From positions 1 through 64,000 of the forward strand of contig JAFWXX010000012.1 of NCBI GenBank assembly GCA_017522915.1: 64,000 bases of DNA. The letters are read 5' to 3'. How positions within the stretch are numbered: position 1 is the first letter of the stretch; the number at the start of each line of letters is the position of its first letter. A program made the translations under genes and the position numbers. This document shows, one piece after another, positions 33,275-44,216 of the stretch. Under the pieces are notes generated by a model that worked only from the letters and a program-made list of their open reading frames with translations, did not search any database and was not told where the DNA came from. The DNA comes from Bacteroidaceae bacterium. Its GTDB lineage: Bacteria > Bacteroidota > Bacteroidia > Bacteroidales > Bacteroidaceae.

Positions 33275-33322
33275 TATATATGATAGAAGGACGGCTTAGC
33301 CGTCCTTCTATCATATATATCA
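33272..33322. terminator. 51-nt perfect palindromic terminator starting at the stop codon
   Basis: 25-bp arms (33272-33296 and 33298-33322) around a single T. The left arm begins exactly with the TGA stop of the U32 gene. It is flanked by A/T-rich TATATAT stretches. It also faces the convergent sufE gene ending at 33333. Confidence 0.8.
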
Positions 33323-33332
33323 TAATCAACTG

Positions 33333-33755
33333 TTACCCACGTGCCTTGAAAGCCAGTGCGTAGAGCTTCATCTGCTTTATCATTGCGACAAGGCCATTGC
33401 TGCGTGTAGGCGAAAGATGCTCCTTAAGGCCTATTGCCTCCACAAAATAGGGTTCGTTGGCAAGTATATCATCTGGGGTCTGCCCGGAATATACCTTTAT
33501 AAGAAGCGCGACTATACCTTTTACAATAAGGGCATCGCTCTCTGCCATGAAACGTACCTTGCCGTCTATAAGGTCGGCCTGCAGCCATACACGGCTCTGA
33601 CACCCTTCTATCAGGTTATTGTCGGTCTTGTACTCCTCTGGCAACGGTTCCTGCTCGCTGCCGAGGTCTATCAGCAGCTGATAGCGGTCGAGCCAATCAT
33701 CGAAATCGCTGAACTCAGCGATAATCTCCTCCTGCAAATCCTTTATCGTAGCCAT
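33333..33755 (-). CDS. sufE: SufE-family sulfur acceptor protein
   Basis: 140 aa. SufE signature: the active-site Cys in NLIEGCQSRVWLQADLIDGK, preceded by LIDLGSEQEPLPEEYKTDNN, and LSPTRSNGLVAMIKQM at the C-terminus. SufE accepts persulfide sulfur from SufS for iron-sulfur cluster assembly; no other suf gene is in the window. The start overlaps the stop of the M28 peptidase gene (TAATG), so the two are coupled in an operon with cysS. Confidence 0.93.
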   Translation of the reverse strand: MATIKDLQEEIIAEFSDFDDWLDRYQLLIDLGSEQEPLPEEYKTDNNLIEGCQSRVWLQADLIDGKVRFMAESDALIVKGIVALLIKVYSGQTPDDILANEPYFVEAIGLKEHLSPTRSNGLVAMIKQMKLYALAFKARG

Positions 33756-34768
33756 TATTTCTCGTTGTAGATTACGGTGAGCACTGTCTGGCCTACAGCC
33801 TTGAGAACGTCGGCATCAATCCAATCCATATCATCCTTTACGGTGTGGTGGTAGGGGCCGAAGCCGTTGGGGCTTTCAGGGTCGCAGTTTATGATGTCGA
33901 TGCACGGGATTCCGTATATGCTGTTCACATAGTAATGGTCGTCGGTAATGGCACCGCTCTCTTCAGGAACGAAACAATCCTTGTAGCCGATCTTATGCGC
34001 CCATTCCCATACCTTTGAAACTACATTCGGTGCAAAATGCAGCGAGTAGCTCTCTTGATAGAACTTAGAACCTTTTGCACCTACTATGTCGAGCAGAATG
34101 CCAAAACGCGCCTCGTAGCCCTTCTTGTGAGGGTTCATCGCCCAATGCTGTGAGCCTAATGCCCATGAGTGGTTTACGCTGCGGTACTTCTCGCGGTCGT
34201 TCTCATGAATGCCGTAGTCCTCGGCATCGAAAAGGATAATATCGATGCCAAGCTTTGTTGGAACTTGAGAAAGATGACGTGCCACTTCAAGAAGCACACC
34301 TACTCCGCTGCCACCGTCGTTGGCACCCAGAATCGGCTTGTAGTGATTGGCCTTGTCTGGGTCTGAATCGGCCCAGGGACGTGAATCCCAGTGAGCGAAG
34401 AGCATTATGCGCTCCTTCTTTTCGGGCTGGAACTGGGCGATAATGTTGCGTGCCTTGAGCACATCGCCGGTGTATGCCTTAAGGTCAACATCCTGCGTTA
34501 CTACATCGGCACCATAGGCACGGAGGAGCTCTACAAGATACTCTCCGCACTTGCGATGTGCCGCACTGTTAGGTACACGTGGGCCGAATGCCACCTGGGC
34601 TGCAACGAAATTATATGCACTGTCACCGTCAAAAACCGGTACTATTGCAGCCGGTTCAACGACCTTGCTCTCCTGCTGCGCCTTTGCACTGCTCTCCTTT
34701 TTGGGTGAGCTTCCGCAGCCTGCCATTACAACGGCTGCCAGAAACATGTATAGAAATATCCTCTTCAT
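33755..34768 (-). CDS. M28-family lipoprotein (glutaminyl-peptide cyclotransferase-like)
   Basis: 337 aa from the ATG at 34768, which gives a proper lipoprotein leader (MKRIFLYMFLAAVVMAGC) and a 2-nt gap after cysS; the longer frame to 34789 would overlap cysS. M28/QC zinc features: FAHWDSRPWADSDPD, LGANDGGSGVGVLLEV, ILFDAEDYG, LLDIVGAKG and the C-terminal YHHTVKDDMDWID. In Bacteroidetes such proteins are often glutaminyl cyclases that convert N-terminal Gln to pyroglutamate on exported proteins; aminopeptidase activity is the alternative. Note that a pyroglutamyl-peptidase gene lies elsewhere in the window. Confidence 0.88.
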   Translation of the reverse strand: MKRIFLYMFLAAVVMAGCGSSPKKESSAKAQQESKVVEPAAIVPVFDGDSAYNFVAAQVAFGPRVPNSAAHRKCGEYLVELLRAYGADVVTQDVDLKAYTGDVLKARNIIAQFQPEKKERIMLFAHWDSRPWADSDPDKANHYKPILGANDGGSGVGVLLEVARHLSQVPTKLGIDIILFDAEDYGIHENDREKYRSVNHSWALGSQHWAMNPHKKGYEARFGILLDIVGAKGSKFYQESYSLHFAPNVVSKVWEWAHKIGYKDCFVPEESGAITDDHYYVNSIYGIPCIDIINCDPESPNGFGPYHHTVKDDMDWIDADVLKAVGQTVLTVIYNEK

Positions 34769-34770
34769 AC

Positions 34771-36246
34771 TCAACGGTTCAATTTCCATGATGTACCCTC
34801 TTTTCCGTCCTTTATCTCAAAGCCTAGAGCTGCAAGCTCGTCACGGATTCTGTCACTTGTCGCCCAGTCCTTGTTGGCCTTGGCGAGCTGACGCTGCTGG
34901 AGCAGCATATCGACTACTTTGCCGAATGCCTCTTCGCGGCCGCTGTCGGAACCGCGCTCTTCCTTAAGGCCGAGTATGTCGAATGCAAAGAGACGGAATG
35001 TCTCCTTCAGTTCATCGAGGTCGGCAGCACTGATGCTTGCCTTCTTGTCGGCAATCTGGTTGATTGCACGGCTTGCATCAAAGAGGTGAGAGATTACCTG
35101 CGCTGTGTTCATGTCGTCATTCATGGCATCATAGCACTTGCCGCGCAAGCCCTTGATATCGGCTGTGGTCTCACCCTGAGGCGTTATGCCGCAAAGTGTC
35201 TTGTATGCCTCAAGAAGACGTTGCAGACCCTTCTCTGCCGCCTGCAGGGCCTCGTTGCTGAAATCGACGGTACTGCGGTAGTGAGCCTGGAGTATGAAGA
35301 AACGTATTGTCATTGGCGTATATGCCTGCGCCAACAGCTTATGCGTTCCGTTGAAGAACTCGTCAAGGGTGATGAAGTTGCCCAACGACTTGCCCATCTT
35401 GGTTCCATTGATGGTTATCATGTTGTTATGCATCCAGTACTTCACTACATGATGCCCCATAGCAGCCATGCCTTGAGCTATCTCGCACTCGTGGTGAGGA
35501 AAGACAAGGTCCATGCCGCCTCCGTGAATATCGAACTGCTCGCCGAGATACTTGCGGCCCATGGCAGTACACTCGCAGTGCCAGCCTGGGAAGCCGTTGC
35601 TCCAGGGCGAAGGCCAGCGCATGATATGTTCGGGCTGCGCGCATTTCCATAGCGCGAAATCGGCAGGGTTACGCTTCTCCTCCTGGCCGTCGAGCTGGCG
35701 TGTGGTGTTAAGCACATCGTCGAGGTTACGGCCCGACAGGATTCCGTACTTGTGGTCCTTGTCGTACTTAGCGACATCGAAATATACAGAGCCTTCGCTC
35801 TCATAGGCATAGCCGTTGGCAAGTATCTCCTTGACAAGCTCTATCTGCTCTATGATATGCCCGGAGGCATGAGGCTCAATGCTTGGCGGTAGGACGTTCA
35901 ATGCCTCCATTACCTTATGATAATGCAGGGTATATTGCTGTACGACCTCCATTGGCTCAAGCTGCTCAAGGCGTGCCTTCTTTGCAATCTTGTCTTCGCC
36001 GGCATCGGCATCATGCTCAAGATGACCTACATCAGTAATATTCCTTACATATCGTACCTTGTAACCCAGATTGTTGAGGTAACGGAAAAGCACGTCGAAT
36101 GTTATCGCAGGGCGTGCATGACCCAGATGCGCAGGGCCATATACTGTAGGGCCGCATACATAAAGCCCGACATTGGGGGCATGCAACGGCTCAAAAACCT
36201 CTTTCTTGCGCGAAAGAGTGTTATATATCATAAACTTGTTATCCAT
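34771..36246 (-). CDS. cysS: Cysteinyl-tRNA synthetase
   Basis: 491 aa, typical length. Class I features: [18 protein letters not shown] includes the zinc Cys and HIGH-like [14 protein letters not shown] and PHHECEIAQ supply further zinc ligands, and KMGKSLGNF is the KMSKS motif. The N-terminal [16 protein letters not shown] is family-specific. It charges tRNA-Cys. It lies upstream of the M28 and sufE genes in one operon and 23 nt downstream of the Ig-like lipoprotein gene, so the run from 39703 to 33333 could be one transcript. Confidence 0.96.
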   Translation of the reverse strand: MDNKFMIYNTLSRKKEVFEPLHAPNVGLYVCGPTVYGPAHLGHARPAITFDVLFRYLNNLGYKVRYVRNITDVGHLEHDADAGEDKIAKKARLEQLEPMEVVQQYTLHYHKVMEALNVLPPSIEPHASGHIIEQIELVKEILANGYAYESEGSVYFDVAKYDKDHKYGILSGRNLDDVLNTTRQLDGQEEKRNPADFALWKCAQPEHIMRWPSPWSNGFPGWHCECTAMGRKYLGEQFDIHGGGMDLVFPHHECEIAQGMAAMGHHVVKYWMHNNMITINGTKMGKSLGNFITLDEFFNGTHKLLAQAYTPMTIRFFILQAHYRSTVDFSNEALQAAEKGLQRLLEAYKTLCGITPQGETTADIKGLRGKCYDAMNDDMNTAQVISHLFDASRAINQIADKKASISAADLDELKETFRLFAFDILGLKEERGSDSGREEAFGKVVDMLLQQRQLAKANKDWATSDRIRDELAALGFEIKDGKEGTSWKLNR

Positions 36247-36269
36247 AATCTTATATTTATTATCTTGTT

Positions 36270-38198
36270 TTATTTGAATTTCCTGTCGGCGTTGCGGTTC
36301 ATCTTCCTGCGCTCTTTATCGGGCTTCTGCTTGGTTATCTCCAACGGCTTCTGCTCGTTGAGCGGAGCATTTATGTTCCAGTCGTCCTGCGAGTACTCGA
36401 ACATGGCACGCAGTTCAAGGGAGTGGTTGTAATAGAATACCTTTTCGGGCTGCAGGCCTTTGGCATAGTCTCCGGTATCCCACTTGCCGTTGTTGTTCTC
36501 GTCGAGGATAAGGCGCAGGTAATATTTGCCGGGCCGCAGGAAGTAGAAAGCACAGCGGCCGTTCTCGGTTCTGGTCTCTTGCACAACCTTCTCGTCACCG
36601 GAGAGAAGCTGGACTATTGCATTGCTGCCTACGCCTCCTATATTAAGATAAAGCACCGCACACTCGTCCAGACTACGGAAACGCATCTCCTGCTTGAACA
36701 GTTTTGATACACCGCCGTACAATCCTTTGAAGGCAGCAGAGTCGGTCTGCAGCAAATATGTCTCACCCGGTTTCCATTCAGCATAGACATCGTACGAGCG
36801 GATGCTGTTCTCACTCTGACGGAACACGTACGGCACGGGAAGCCAAAGGGTATCGGACTTCACCGAAAGATGTATAAGTGCCGTATCGACCGAAAGCAAC
36901 GGCTCATCGAACCTGAAACGGCAGATACCGTTCACATCCATTGTACCGGTACCGGAGAAACGCACCGGAAGTACCTTTACCGGAGGTATGTACTGAGGAG
37001 GATTGTTCTCGTCGTAGCCGGGTTTCTTGCGGGCCTTCTTATGGAAATCCTTCTCGTCTTTCTCGAATCTCTCTCTTTCGATACGCATTACATCGGCCCA
37101 CCTCTTTCTCGAAGAGACATAGAGGGTATCGGTCCTGTCAATCATATTGCCGATAGAATCAGGCACTCTGTATGTAACAGTCAAGGGAAGGGTGTCGTTG
37201 CGATAGACAAGCGAGTCCTTGAACCACAATGTAAGCGTATCCATGTTCAAGGAAGGTTCAAGCACATACGCATCGCTCGCATCAAAGCCGTATCCCTTTA
37301 TAACCGGCATCTCCTTGTTCGGAGCAGCAAAGAACATTACAATCCTGTTATGTTCCTGGCGCGGATACTTTACAAGCTGCTGCATGAACATCTCTTCGTT
37401 GAAAAGACGCAATGCGATGTCATCGGGCTGGAAACGGATATAATCGACCATGCGTATGGTGTCGATAGTAACACTGTCGCGCCATATCGTATCGGGGCGT
37501 ACAGCCGGTGTCGCGAACGGTTCGATTATCATCTCCTGGAAAGCAATCTTCTCGCTCTTCTGATCGAAGAAATTGTTCTGGTTCGCATCGCCGAGAGCAT
37601 ATACTCGATACTTTCCCGGAGCTATGCCCTTTATGGTGAAGCGGCCTCTTGAATCGGTACGGGATACACGCTCGAACGGCTTTGTCGTGAATGCAGAGTC
37701 GTCGAGACACGAATGAAGGCCAACTACAATGCCTTTCACCGGTTCAAGGTCCTGCGCGTTAAGCACGGTACCCGAAACAGCGAGGGTATCGACATTCTCT
37801 CCCGTAGAGAATACATAGGCAAAGTTCTCATAAGGATTGCCCTCGTTGTTATCGACAATGGCATCGCTGAAATCGATTGAATAGGTAGTATTAGGGCGAA
37901 GAGTGTCGAACAGCTCTACCGTAACCTTCTTTCCGCTATACTTTATCGAAGGCATCTCGACCTGCGGAGGCGAAACCACCACTTTCTCAAAAGCATTCTC
38001 CAGCTTGATGTTCTCATCGAAATTCAGCACGAACTTCTTGCTCTTGACATTAGTTGAGTTGAGTTCGGGAACTGCTTCAAGAAGCACCGGGGGCTCCTCG
38101 TCGTAGGGGCCTCCGTCGGGTGTTCCTATGCTCGCACATGCAAAGAGAGTAAGGAGCACTGCTGTTGAGAGTGCATTATAGTATCTTTTCATTTTCAT
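36270..38198 (-). CDS. Ig-like domain (Big_5) lipoprotein
   Basis: 642 aa. Lipoprotein-like leader ([20 protein letters not shown], then Cys). An N-terminal Ig-like domain has [20 protein letters not shown] and [15 protein letters not shown], typical of SbsA/Big_5 domains. A carboxypeptidase-regulatory-like stretch follows ([31 protein letters not shown]), and a second such module lies near the C-terminus ([20 protein letters not shown]). The last ~45 residues are Lys/Arg/Gln-rich. It is conserved in Bacteroidetes, probably outer-membrane surface or periplasmic, with unknown function. Its start overlaps the GH3 stop by 4 nt. Confidence 0.78.
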   Translation of the reverse strand: MKMKRYYNALSTAVLLTLFACASIGTPDGGPYDEEPPVLLEAVPELNSTNVKSKKFVLNFDENIKLENAFEKVVVSPPQVEMPSIKYSGKKVTVELFDTLRPNTTYSIDFSDAIVDNNEGNPYENFAYVFSTGENVDTLAVSGTVLNAQDLEPVKGIVVGLHSCLDDSAFTTKPFERVSRTDSRGRFTIKGIAPGKYRVYALGDANQNNFFDQKSEKIAFQEMIIEPFATPAVRPDTIWRDSVTIDTIRMVDYIRFQPDDIALRLFNEEMFMQQLVKYPRQEHNRIVMFFAAPNKEMPVIKGYGFDASDAYVLEPSLNMDTLTLWFKDSLVYRNDTLPLTVTYRVPDSIGNMIDRTDTLYVSSRKRWADVMRIERERFEKDEKDFHKKARKKPGYDENNPPQYIPPVKVLPVRFSGTGTMDVNGICRFRFDEPLLSVDTALIHLSVKSDTLWLPVPYVFRQSENSIRSYDVYAEWKPGETYLLQTDSAAFKGLYGGVSKLFKQEMRFRSLDECAVLYLNIGGVGSNAIVQLLSGDEKVVQETRTENGRCAFYFLRPGKYYLRLILDENNNGKWDTGDYAKGLQPEKVFYYNHSLELRAMFEYSQDDWNINAPLNEQKPLEITKQKPDKERRKMNRNADRKFK

Positions 38199-39703
38199 CT
38201 GTTCATCTGCATCAGTTCCTCAATATACTGGCGGCTGTTGCTCAAACGGGGTACCTTATGCTGGCCACCGAGCTTTCCTTTGCTCTTTAGCCAGTCGTTG
38301 AACAGGTTCTTTCGTGCAACGATAATCTCAAGCTGCTGCATGGTCTTGTTCTTGTAGCGTTTTGCCTCGTAGTCGGAATTTATCTGCTGGAGAGAGAGGT
38401 CGAGTATCTCGGCGAACTTCTCCATAGACTCCGGTTCCTTGGCAAACTCAATGAGCCACTGGTGACGGCACTGCGCATTGGAATCCATAAAGACAGGAGC
38501 TGCCGTGTATTCCTGAATCTGCGCACCGGTTTCGGCACACGCTCTCTGCAGGCCCTTTTCGGCATTGTCAACTATAAGTTCCTCACCGAAAGCATTGATA
38601 AAGTGCTTTGTACGGCCCGAAATAACAATCTTGTAAGGGTCTTTGCCGGTGAAACGCACAGTATCACCAATCATATAACGCCAAAGGCCGCACGATGTTG
38701 AAATGAGCATTGCATAATTCTTGCCTACCTCTACTTCCCAAAGCGGAAGCACACGCGGATTGGGCGAATCGAACTCATCGAACGGTATGAACTCATAGAA
38801 GATGTCATAATCTATCATGAGCAGCATTGCCGGGTCGGCAGGATCGTTCTGTATTCCGAAGAAACCTTCACTTGCATTGTAGGTCTCCATGTATTTCATA
38901 TCCTCCTTGAGGATTATCTGCTTGTACTGCTCGCGGTAAGGAGTGAAGGCAACGCCGCCATGGAAGAAGACCTCAAGGTTCGGCCATAGCTCCTCGACGC
39001 TTCGCTTGCCCGTGATGTCGAGCATGTGCTTGAGGACAGCCATCATCCACGACGGAACGCCGGAGATGTTGGTTACATTGACGTTGCATGTAGCACGTGC
39101 AATCTTCTCCATTTTCTCCTCGAAGTCGCTAAGAAGAGCGATATCCTTGCCAGGAACACGCATCATGTTGACGAACGCGCTGCAGTTCTCGATGAGTATC
39201 GCGCTGAGGTCACCCACAAGGCTGCCGGGCAAGTTATAGTTGGGAGCATGACTGCCGCCCAGAATAAGGCCCTTTCCGGCAAAGATGCGGCTTGACGGGT
39301 TGTTGGCAACGTACTGCGCTACAACGTCAAGACCACCCTTGTAGTGAGCGTTCTGCAAACCTGCCGGCGTTACGGGGATGAACTTGCTCTTGTCGTTTGT
39401 GGTACCCGAAGACTTGGCATACCATTTGCAACGGCCTTTCCACAAGACATCCTTCTCACCATGACGCATACGGTCGATATAGCCTTTGAGCGTCTCATAG
39501 TCCTGCACCCCTACAGCCTTGGCAAACTGCTCATAGCTGCCTATGGAAGAGTAGTTGTGCTTTATGCCCCACTCTGTACCGGCGGCACATCCCAACAGAC
39601 GTTTAAGCACTGAACGCTGAATATTCTCAGCCTCTGTCGCATATTTGGCAATCTTCTTCACCCTATGGTTGAAGACCGGTTTCATCAATGGTGTAAGATT
39701 CAT
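38195..39703 (-). CDS. GH3-family protein (acyl-adenylate/amide synthetase-like)
   Basis: 502 aa. Matches the bacterial branch of the GH3 auxin-promoter family: KWYAKSSGTTNDKSKFIPVT is the ATP/AMP-binding P-loop-like motif, then YNASEGFFGIQNDP, and GLWRYMIGDTVRFTG with the adenylate-binding Asp. Plant members conjugate amino acids to acyl acids; the bacterial substrate is unknown. It is widespread in Bacteroidetes. First gene before the Ig-like lipoprotein gene (4-nt overlap) and 59 nt upstream of dsbD's stop on the same strand. Confidence 0.88.
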   Translation of the reverse strand: MNLTPLMKPVFNHRVKKIAKYATEAENIQRSVLKRLLGCAAGTEWGIKHNYSSIGSYEQFAKAVGVQDYETLKGYIDRMRHGEKDVLWKGRCKWYAKSSGTTNDKSKFIPVTPAGLQNAHYKGGLDVVAQYVANNPSSRIFAGKGLILGGSHAPNYNLPGSLVGDLSAILIENCSAFVNMMRVPGKDIALLSDFEEKMEKIARATCNVNVTNISGVPSWMMAVLKHMLDITGKRSVEELWPNLEVFFHGGVAFTPYREQYKQIILKEDMKYMETYNASEGFFGIQNDPADPAMLLMIDYDIFYEFIPFDEFDSPNPRVLPLWEVEVGKNYAMLISTSCGLWRYMIGDTVRFTGKDPYKIVISGRTKHFINAFGEELIVDNAEKGLQRACAETGAQIQEYTAAPVFMDSNAQCRHQWLIEFAKEPESMEKFAEILDLSLQQINSDYEAKRYKNKTMQQLEIIVARKNLFNDWLKSKGKLGGQHKVPRLSNSRQYIEELMQMNR

Positions 39704-39762
39704 AGTTCTTTGTTTGTGGCGTTAGCCGGGTTTATATTCAGCCGAAATCTATTGGCAAGCAA

Positions 39763-41826
39763 TCATTCAGCGTTCTTCTTGTAGTTTTCAAGTCCTTTCT
39801 CAAGGAAATCGGCGAAGTCATCTACGTCGAGGTTATGCTTGCGCCAGCCGTTCAACGGCATACCCTTGCCGTCAACCAGCACGTAATATGGCTGCGCACT
39901 GTAACCGAACTTGTAGTTCTGCAGATACATCCACTTGTCGCCTACAGTTTCAAGAATGACCTTCTTGCCGTCAAGTTCTATCTCGAATGGCTCAGGAAGC
40001 GGTGTCTTGTCGTCCACATAAAGCGAAACCACGATATAGTCGTCCTGCAATGTACTGAGGACCTTCTCGTTGCTGAGCACGTCGGATTCCATCTCGCGGC
40101 AGTTCACGCAACCGAAGCCTGTAAAGTCGAGCATGACAGGCTTGTTCTGCTGACGGCTCATCTGCATAGCAGTCTCGAAATCCTTTGTATGAGGCTCGAA
40201 GTTGTTCTCATAGAGGTTGAAATCCTGGGTTGTGATAGGAGGCGCGAATGCGCTCACAGCCTTGCAGGGTGCGCCCCACAAGCCGGGAACCATATACACA
40301 GCAAACGCTATTGAGAGAACTGCCACGAAGAAACCGGGAACAGATGCCTGTTTCTCCTCAGGGTCGTCATGCGGGAAACGTATGACTTTGAGCAGATATA
40401 GTCCAAGGAGTGTGAAGAGCACAATCCATATTGCAAGGAATGTCTCACGGTCGAGGATTCCCCAGTGATATGACAAGTCGGCAACCGACAGGAACTTCAA
40501 GGCAAATGCAATTTCAACAAAACCAAGAACCACCTTGATTGTATTCATCCAGCCGCCGGAGCGCGGAGCCTGCTTCAGCAATGACGGGAAGAGTGCGAAT
40601 ACCGTAAACGGCAAGGCAAGAGCAAGAGCGAAGCCGAACATGCCCACTGCAGGAGCAAGGATTTCACCCGAAGCTGCAACCTCGACAAGGAGGAAACCGA
40701 TAATAGGACCTGTACATGAGAATGATACAAGGACAAGGGTGAAGGCCATGAGGAAGATGCTCAAAAGGCCTGTAGTGCTGCTGGCCTTCTCATCAACCTT
40801 ATTTGTCCATGACGACGGGAGAGTAAGCTCGAAACCGCCGAGGAACGAAGCTCCGAATACGAGAAGCATCAGACAGAAGAATATGTTGAATATCGCATTC
40901 GTAGATAGGGCATTCAATGCTCCTGCACCGAATATCAGGGTAACAGCCAATCCAAGCAGGAGATAGATTACTACGATAGATACACCGTATATCATTGCCT
41001 CGCGTATTGCCTGTGAGCGTTGCTTTGAACGCTTCAGGAAGAAGCTTACTGTCATAGGGATGATTGGCCACACGCATGGAGTGAGCAATGCTACAAGACC
41101 GCCTCCGAAACCAAGAATGAACACAAGCCATATAGAACTGTCCTCGGCCACCTCTACGTCGAGCTTGTCGATTACAGGTGTCCAGAGCTCATTCTCGGCA
41201 AAAGCTGCCCTTGCAGGTTCTGAGACTGTCGGCTGTTCTTGTTCCGCAACAACAGCTGTATCGGCAACAGCCTCTACAGGTTTCTCCTCAGCCTTTGGCT
41301 CTTCAACCTTTACAGGAGCCTCTTTCTTAGGTTCCGGCTTCACGACAGCCTTAGGAGCCTCTTCCTTCGGCAATGTGACCTCTCCGGTCATGCTAAAGTC
41401 GTAACGGCCGGGGAAACAGCCTCCGTCGTTGCACGACTGATAACGCAAAGTACCCTCAAGACGATACTTTCCGCCAAGGAATTTTACCTTCTGTGTAAAA
41501 GTCGCAGAGTTGTCGAAATACGAGAGCATCATCTCGAAAATAGGATCCATCTCCGTAATTGCACCTTCACCTGGTGTAAGGACACCTACAAGCTCTGCAC
41601 CCTCCACAACGCGGAAAGTTACACTTGCCGGTGTAGGCCCTCCGTCAGGAATATTTGTAGAATACATGTGATAGCCAGGTTCAATGAAAGCGTTGAACGT
41701 AACGGTTCCTTCGGCACCGTTCACAGCAACGTTCTCTTCGATTGTGACAGGTTCTGCACCGCCGAACTGCGCATTTGCATGCAACAGCGGCAACAACATC
41801 AGCATCAATAAAAAAATCTTCTTCAT
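39763..41826 (-). CDS. dsbD: Thiol:disulfide interchange protein DsbD
   Basis: 687 aa from the ATG at 41826, which gives a signal peptide (MKKIFLLMLMLLPLLHANAQ); the longer frame overlaps the upstream methylase gene. N-terminal periplasmic domain with CNDGGCFPGRYDF, a Glu/Pro/Val-rich linker (about 170-230), eight-span central domain with GFGGGLVALLTPCVWPIIP and SFSCTGPIIG holding the membrane cysteine pair, and a C-terminal thioredoxin domain with GFGCVNCREME. It passes electrons from cytosolic thioredoxin to periplasmic disulfides. The gene lies 17 nt after the methylase gene. Confidence 0.93.
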   Translation of the reverse strand: MKKIFLLMLMLLPLLHANAQFGGAEPVTIEENVAVNGAEGTVTFNAFIEPGYHMYSTNIPDGGPTPASVTFRVVEGAELVGVLTPGEGAITEMDPIFEMMLSYFDNSATFTQKVKFLGGKYRLEGTLRYQSCNDGGCFPGRYDFSMTGEVTLPKEEAPKAVVKPEPKKEAPVKVEEPKAEEKPVEAVADTAVVAEQEQPTVSEPARAAFAENELWTPVIDKLDVEVAEDSSIWLVFILGFGGGLVALLTPCVWPIIPMTVSFFLKRSKQRSQAIREAMIYGVSIVVIYLLLGLAVTLIFGAGALNALSTNAIFNIFFCLMLLVFGASFLGGFELTLPSSWTNKVDEKASSTTGLLSIFLMAFTLVLVSFSCTGPIIGFLLVEVAASGEILAPAVGMFGFALALALPFTVFALFPSLLKQAPRSGGWMNTIKVVLGFVEIAFALKFLSVADLSYHWGILDRETFLAIWIVLFTLLGLYLLKVIRFPHDDPEEKQASVPGFFVAVLSIAFAVYMVPGLWGAPCKAVSAFAPPITTQDFNLYENNFEPHTKDFETAMQMSRQQNKPVMLDFTGFGCVNCREMESDVLSNEKVLSTLQDDYIVVSLYVDDKTPLPEPFEIELDGKKVILETVGDKWMYLQNYKFGYSAQPYYVLVDGKGMPLNGWRKHNLDVDDFADFLEKGLENYKKNAE

Positions 41827-41843
41827 CTGTATCGTGTTTTTAG

Positions 41844-43196
41844 TTATAAATCCAACGGGTTCTTGCGTATTCTCCATTCTGCAGGGTAAAGGTTATTGGC
41901 CCTGTTGCCTATATTCTTGGCAAAGCCCAACACCGTGCCCTGATAGGCAAGCAACACCACCCCTATTGGAGCTTCGGGCAGCTGCAGACTTTCACGATGC
42001 AAGTATGCGAGAGCCTTTTCAAGTTCGAGCTCTACAACAGGGAACGCGCTCTTGTCAAGAGCGGTGCTCATTGCCAATGAGTGCATCGGCAACAGTTTGT
42101 TATTCTTCACCTCTGCAAGCTCTATTCCGCAGTGCAGGAGACGCATCTTCTGCTGCAGGGCCGACATAGCTGCTGCATGCTCCTTCGGCATTGCTGTTAT
42201 CTTCTCGCCCTGTTGCAAGAACTCGTACCTTTCGGGCGACTCCAGCCAACGGCTCACCTCGTTCCTGACCTTTGCAACCGGCTGCTGCAAGCGTGCTGCA
42301 CGCGGCTGTGCCAACGGAGCATCGCCCTCCTTGCGCAACACCGCTAGGAAAAAGCCCTCGCCTGAGGTATATCCCGGAATAAAACGATATACCGGATTAT
42401 TCCCTGCAAGCGCACCGGTTATGCCCCATGAAACATCGGTGCTGAGCGGCAACGGGACTGCCCCCAGTTCTTCGGCTATCCATGCCACGCAATCCTCGTT
42501 CTCCTCGCGGTTAAAGGTGCATGTGCTGTAAACCAGCAGACCGCCCGGACGCAAAGAGCCCCAAATAGAGGAGAGAATCTCCTTCTGGCGTTTCACGCAT
42601 AGCTCTACATTGGCAACACTCCACTGCTCAACAGCAAAGGAGTCCTTGCGGAACATGCCTTCACCCGAACATGGCGCATCTACGACAACAAGGTCGAAGA
42701 AGTTGCGGAAAGGCGCGAAATCGGCCGGGTTGTTCCTGGTAACCACCGAAGCCGGATTGCCCCACTTCACGACATTCTCGGCAAGCACCTGGGCGCGCAA
42801 CGGCACCGGCTCATTGGAGACCAGCATGCTGCCTTCGGGCAATATTGAAGCGAGATGGGTTGTCTTGCCTCCTGGTGCCGCGCACAAGTCGAGCGCGCGT
42901 ACCGGGGATGTCACATACTCCTTTACAACCTGTTCAATGAACATCGACGACGCCTCCTGCACATAGTAGCAGCCTGCATGGAACTTAGGGTCGGCTGTAA
43001 ACACCGGGCGATCATTGAGATAACGCCCCTGCTCTGCCCAGGGCACCCTTTCCAAGGAGTCATCGGCCTGCATCTTGCGTTCATTATAGCGTACGCTAAC
43101 TACCGGCTCCATTTCAAGAGCCTTTGCAAAGCGATTGTACCTTTCTTCGCCGAAAAGCGCAACACTCCTCTCCACAAAACCGGCAGCCAAATCCAT
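41844..43196 (-). CDS. rRNA (cytosine-5-)-methyltransferase, RsmF/RsmB family
   Basis: 450 aa from the ATG at 43196 (MDLAAGFVERSVALFGEE); the frame upstream overlies the promoter. SAM-dependent m5C methylase: DLCAAPGGKTTHLAS is motif I, VVDAPCSGEGMFRKD carries one catalytic Cys and LVYSTCTFNREENED the second. The C-terminal part with MHSLAMSTAL and a PUA-like end (IGVVLLAYQGTVLGFAKN) fits RsmF. It modifies 16S rRNA or tRNA; the exact site is not assignable. -7 element TATCTTTG on the minus strand at 43237-43230. Confidence 0.9.
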   Translation of the reverse strand: MDLAAGFVERSVALFGEERYNRFAKALEMEPVVSVRYNERKMQADDSLERVPWAEQGRYLNDRPVFTADPKFHAGCYYVQEASSMFIEQVVKEYVTSPVRALDLCAAPGGKTTHLASILPEGSMLVSNEPVPLRAQVLAENVVKWGNPASVVTRNNPADFAPFRNFFDLVVVDAPCSGEGMFRKDSFAVEQWSVANVELCVKRQKEILSSIWGSLRPGGLLVYSTCTFNREENEDCVAWIAEELGAVPLPLSTDVSWGITGALAGNNPVYRFIPGYTSGEGFFLAVLRKEGDAPLAQPRAARLQQPVAKVRNEVSRWLESPERYEFLQQGEKITAMPKEHAAAMSALQQKMRLLHCGIELAEVKNNKLLPMHSLAMSTALDKSAFPVVELELEKALAYLHRESLQLPEAPIGVVLLAYQGTVLGFAKNIGNRANNLYPAEWRIRKNPLDL

Positions 43197-43229
43197 ACAA
43201 AACAATGCGCACAAATGCACATACGAGTA

Positions 43230-43237
43230 CAAAGATA
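43230..43237 (-). promoter_or_regulatory. -7 promoter element of the rRNA methylase gene
   Basis: TATCTTTG on the minus strand, 34 nt upstream of the ATG at 43196. No clear -33 TTTG at the expected spacing. Confidence 0.45.
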
Positions 43238-43412
43238 CAAAAAATAGAGTGCAACACCCCCTTTTGGCCAATATAATTATAATATTAAATTAAAATTAAC
43301 TTTTGCGCACGCACGCGAAGAAAAACTGCTCAACAATCATGCAGTTATTGGCTTTTCAATTAGGATATTCGGCAACGAAATCGTATCTTCGCAAAAATAA
43401 AGATACATCAGA

Positions 43413-44207
43413 ATGAAACAATATCTCGACCTGCTCGACAGGATACTTACCGAGGGCACCAGAAAAGATGACCGCACAGGTACCGGAACAATCAGCGTAT
43501 TCGGACACCAGATGCGATTCAACCTCGAAGACGGCTTCCCATGCCTTACAACAAAGAAGCTCCACCTGAAATCCATAATACATGAGCTTCTATGGTTCCT
43601 CAACGGTGATACGAACGTGAAGTATCTGCAGGAAAACGGAGTGAGAATATGGAACGAATGGGCCGATGAAAACGGCGACCTGGGACACATCTACGGCTAC
43701 CAGTGGCGTTCGTGGCCCGGATATGACGGCGAGCACATCGACCAGATAAAAGAGGTTGTCGAGACCATAAAGAACAACCCCGATTCGCGCCGCATCATAG
43801 TGAACGCATGGAATGTAGGCGACATAAAGAATATGAACCTGCCGCCATGCCACGCAATGTTCCAGTTCTACGTTGCCGACGGGAAGCTGAGCCTGCAGCT
43901 ATACCAGCGCAGTGCCGATTGCTTCCTTGGAGTACCTTTCAACATTGCCTCCTACGCGCTTCTGCTACAGATGATGGCACAGGTGACCGGGCTTAAGGCA
44001 GGAGAGTTCATACATACCCTCGGTGATGCACATCTGTATCTCAACCATATCGAGCAGGCTAAACTGCAGCTCACACGCGAACCTAAGAGACTGCCGCAAA
44101 TGAGGATTAACCCGGAGGTAAAGGATATTTTCTCATTCAAGTTCGAAGATTTTTCACTGGAGAACTACGACGCACATCCGCACATAAAAGGCGTAGTAGC
44201 CGTATAA
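43413..44207 (+). CDS. thyA: Thymidylate synthase
   Basis: 264 aa, the standard length. ThyA motifs: [54 protein letters not shown] with the catalytic Cys, [18 protein letters not shown] and [15 protein letters not shown]. It methylates dUMP using methylene-tetrahydrofolate; the resulting dihydrofolate is recycled by FolA, encoded 9 nt downstream. TATCTTCG at 43384-43391 is a one-mismatch -7 element 22 nt before the start, also seen before ilvE. Confidence 0.98.
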   Translation: MKQYLDLLDRILTEGTRKDDRTGTGTISVFGHQMRFNLEDGFPCLTTKKLHLKSIIHELLWFLNGDTNVKYLQENGVRIWNEWADENGDLGHIYGYQWRSWPGYDGEHIDQIKEVVETIKNNPDSRRIIVNAWNVGDIKNMNLPPCHAMFQFYVADGKLSLQLYQRSADCFLGVPFNIASYALLLQMMAQVTGLKAGEFIHTLGDAHLYLNHIEQAKLQLTREPKRLPQMRINPEVKDIFSFKFEDFSLENYDAHPHIKGVVAV

Positions 44208-44216
44208 CATAGGACC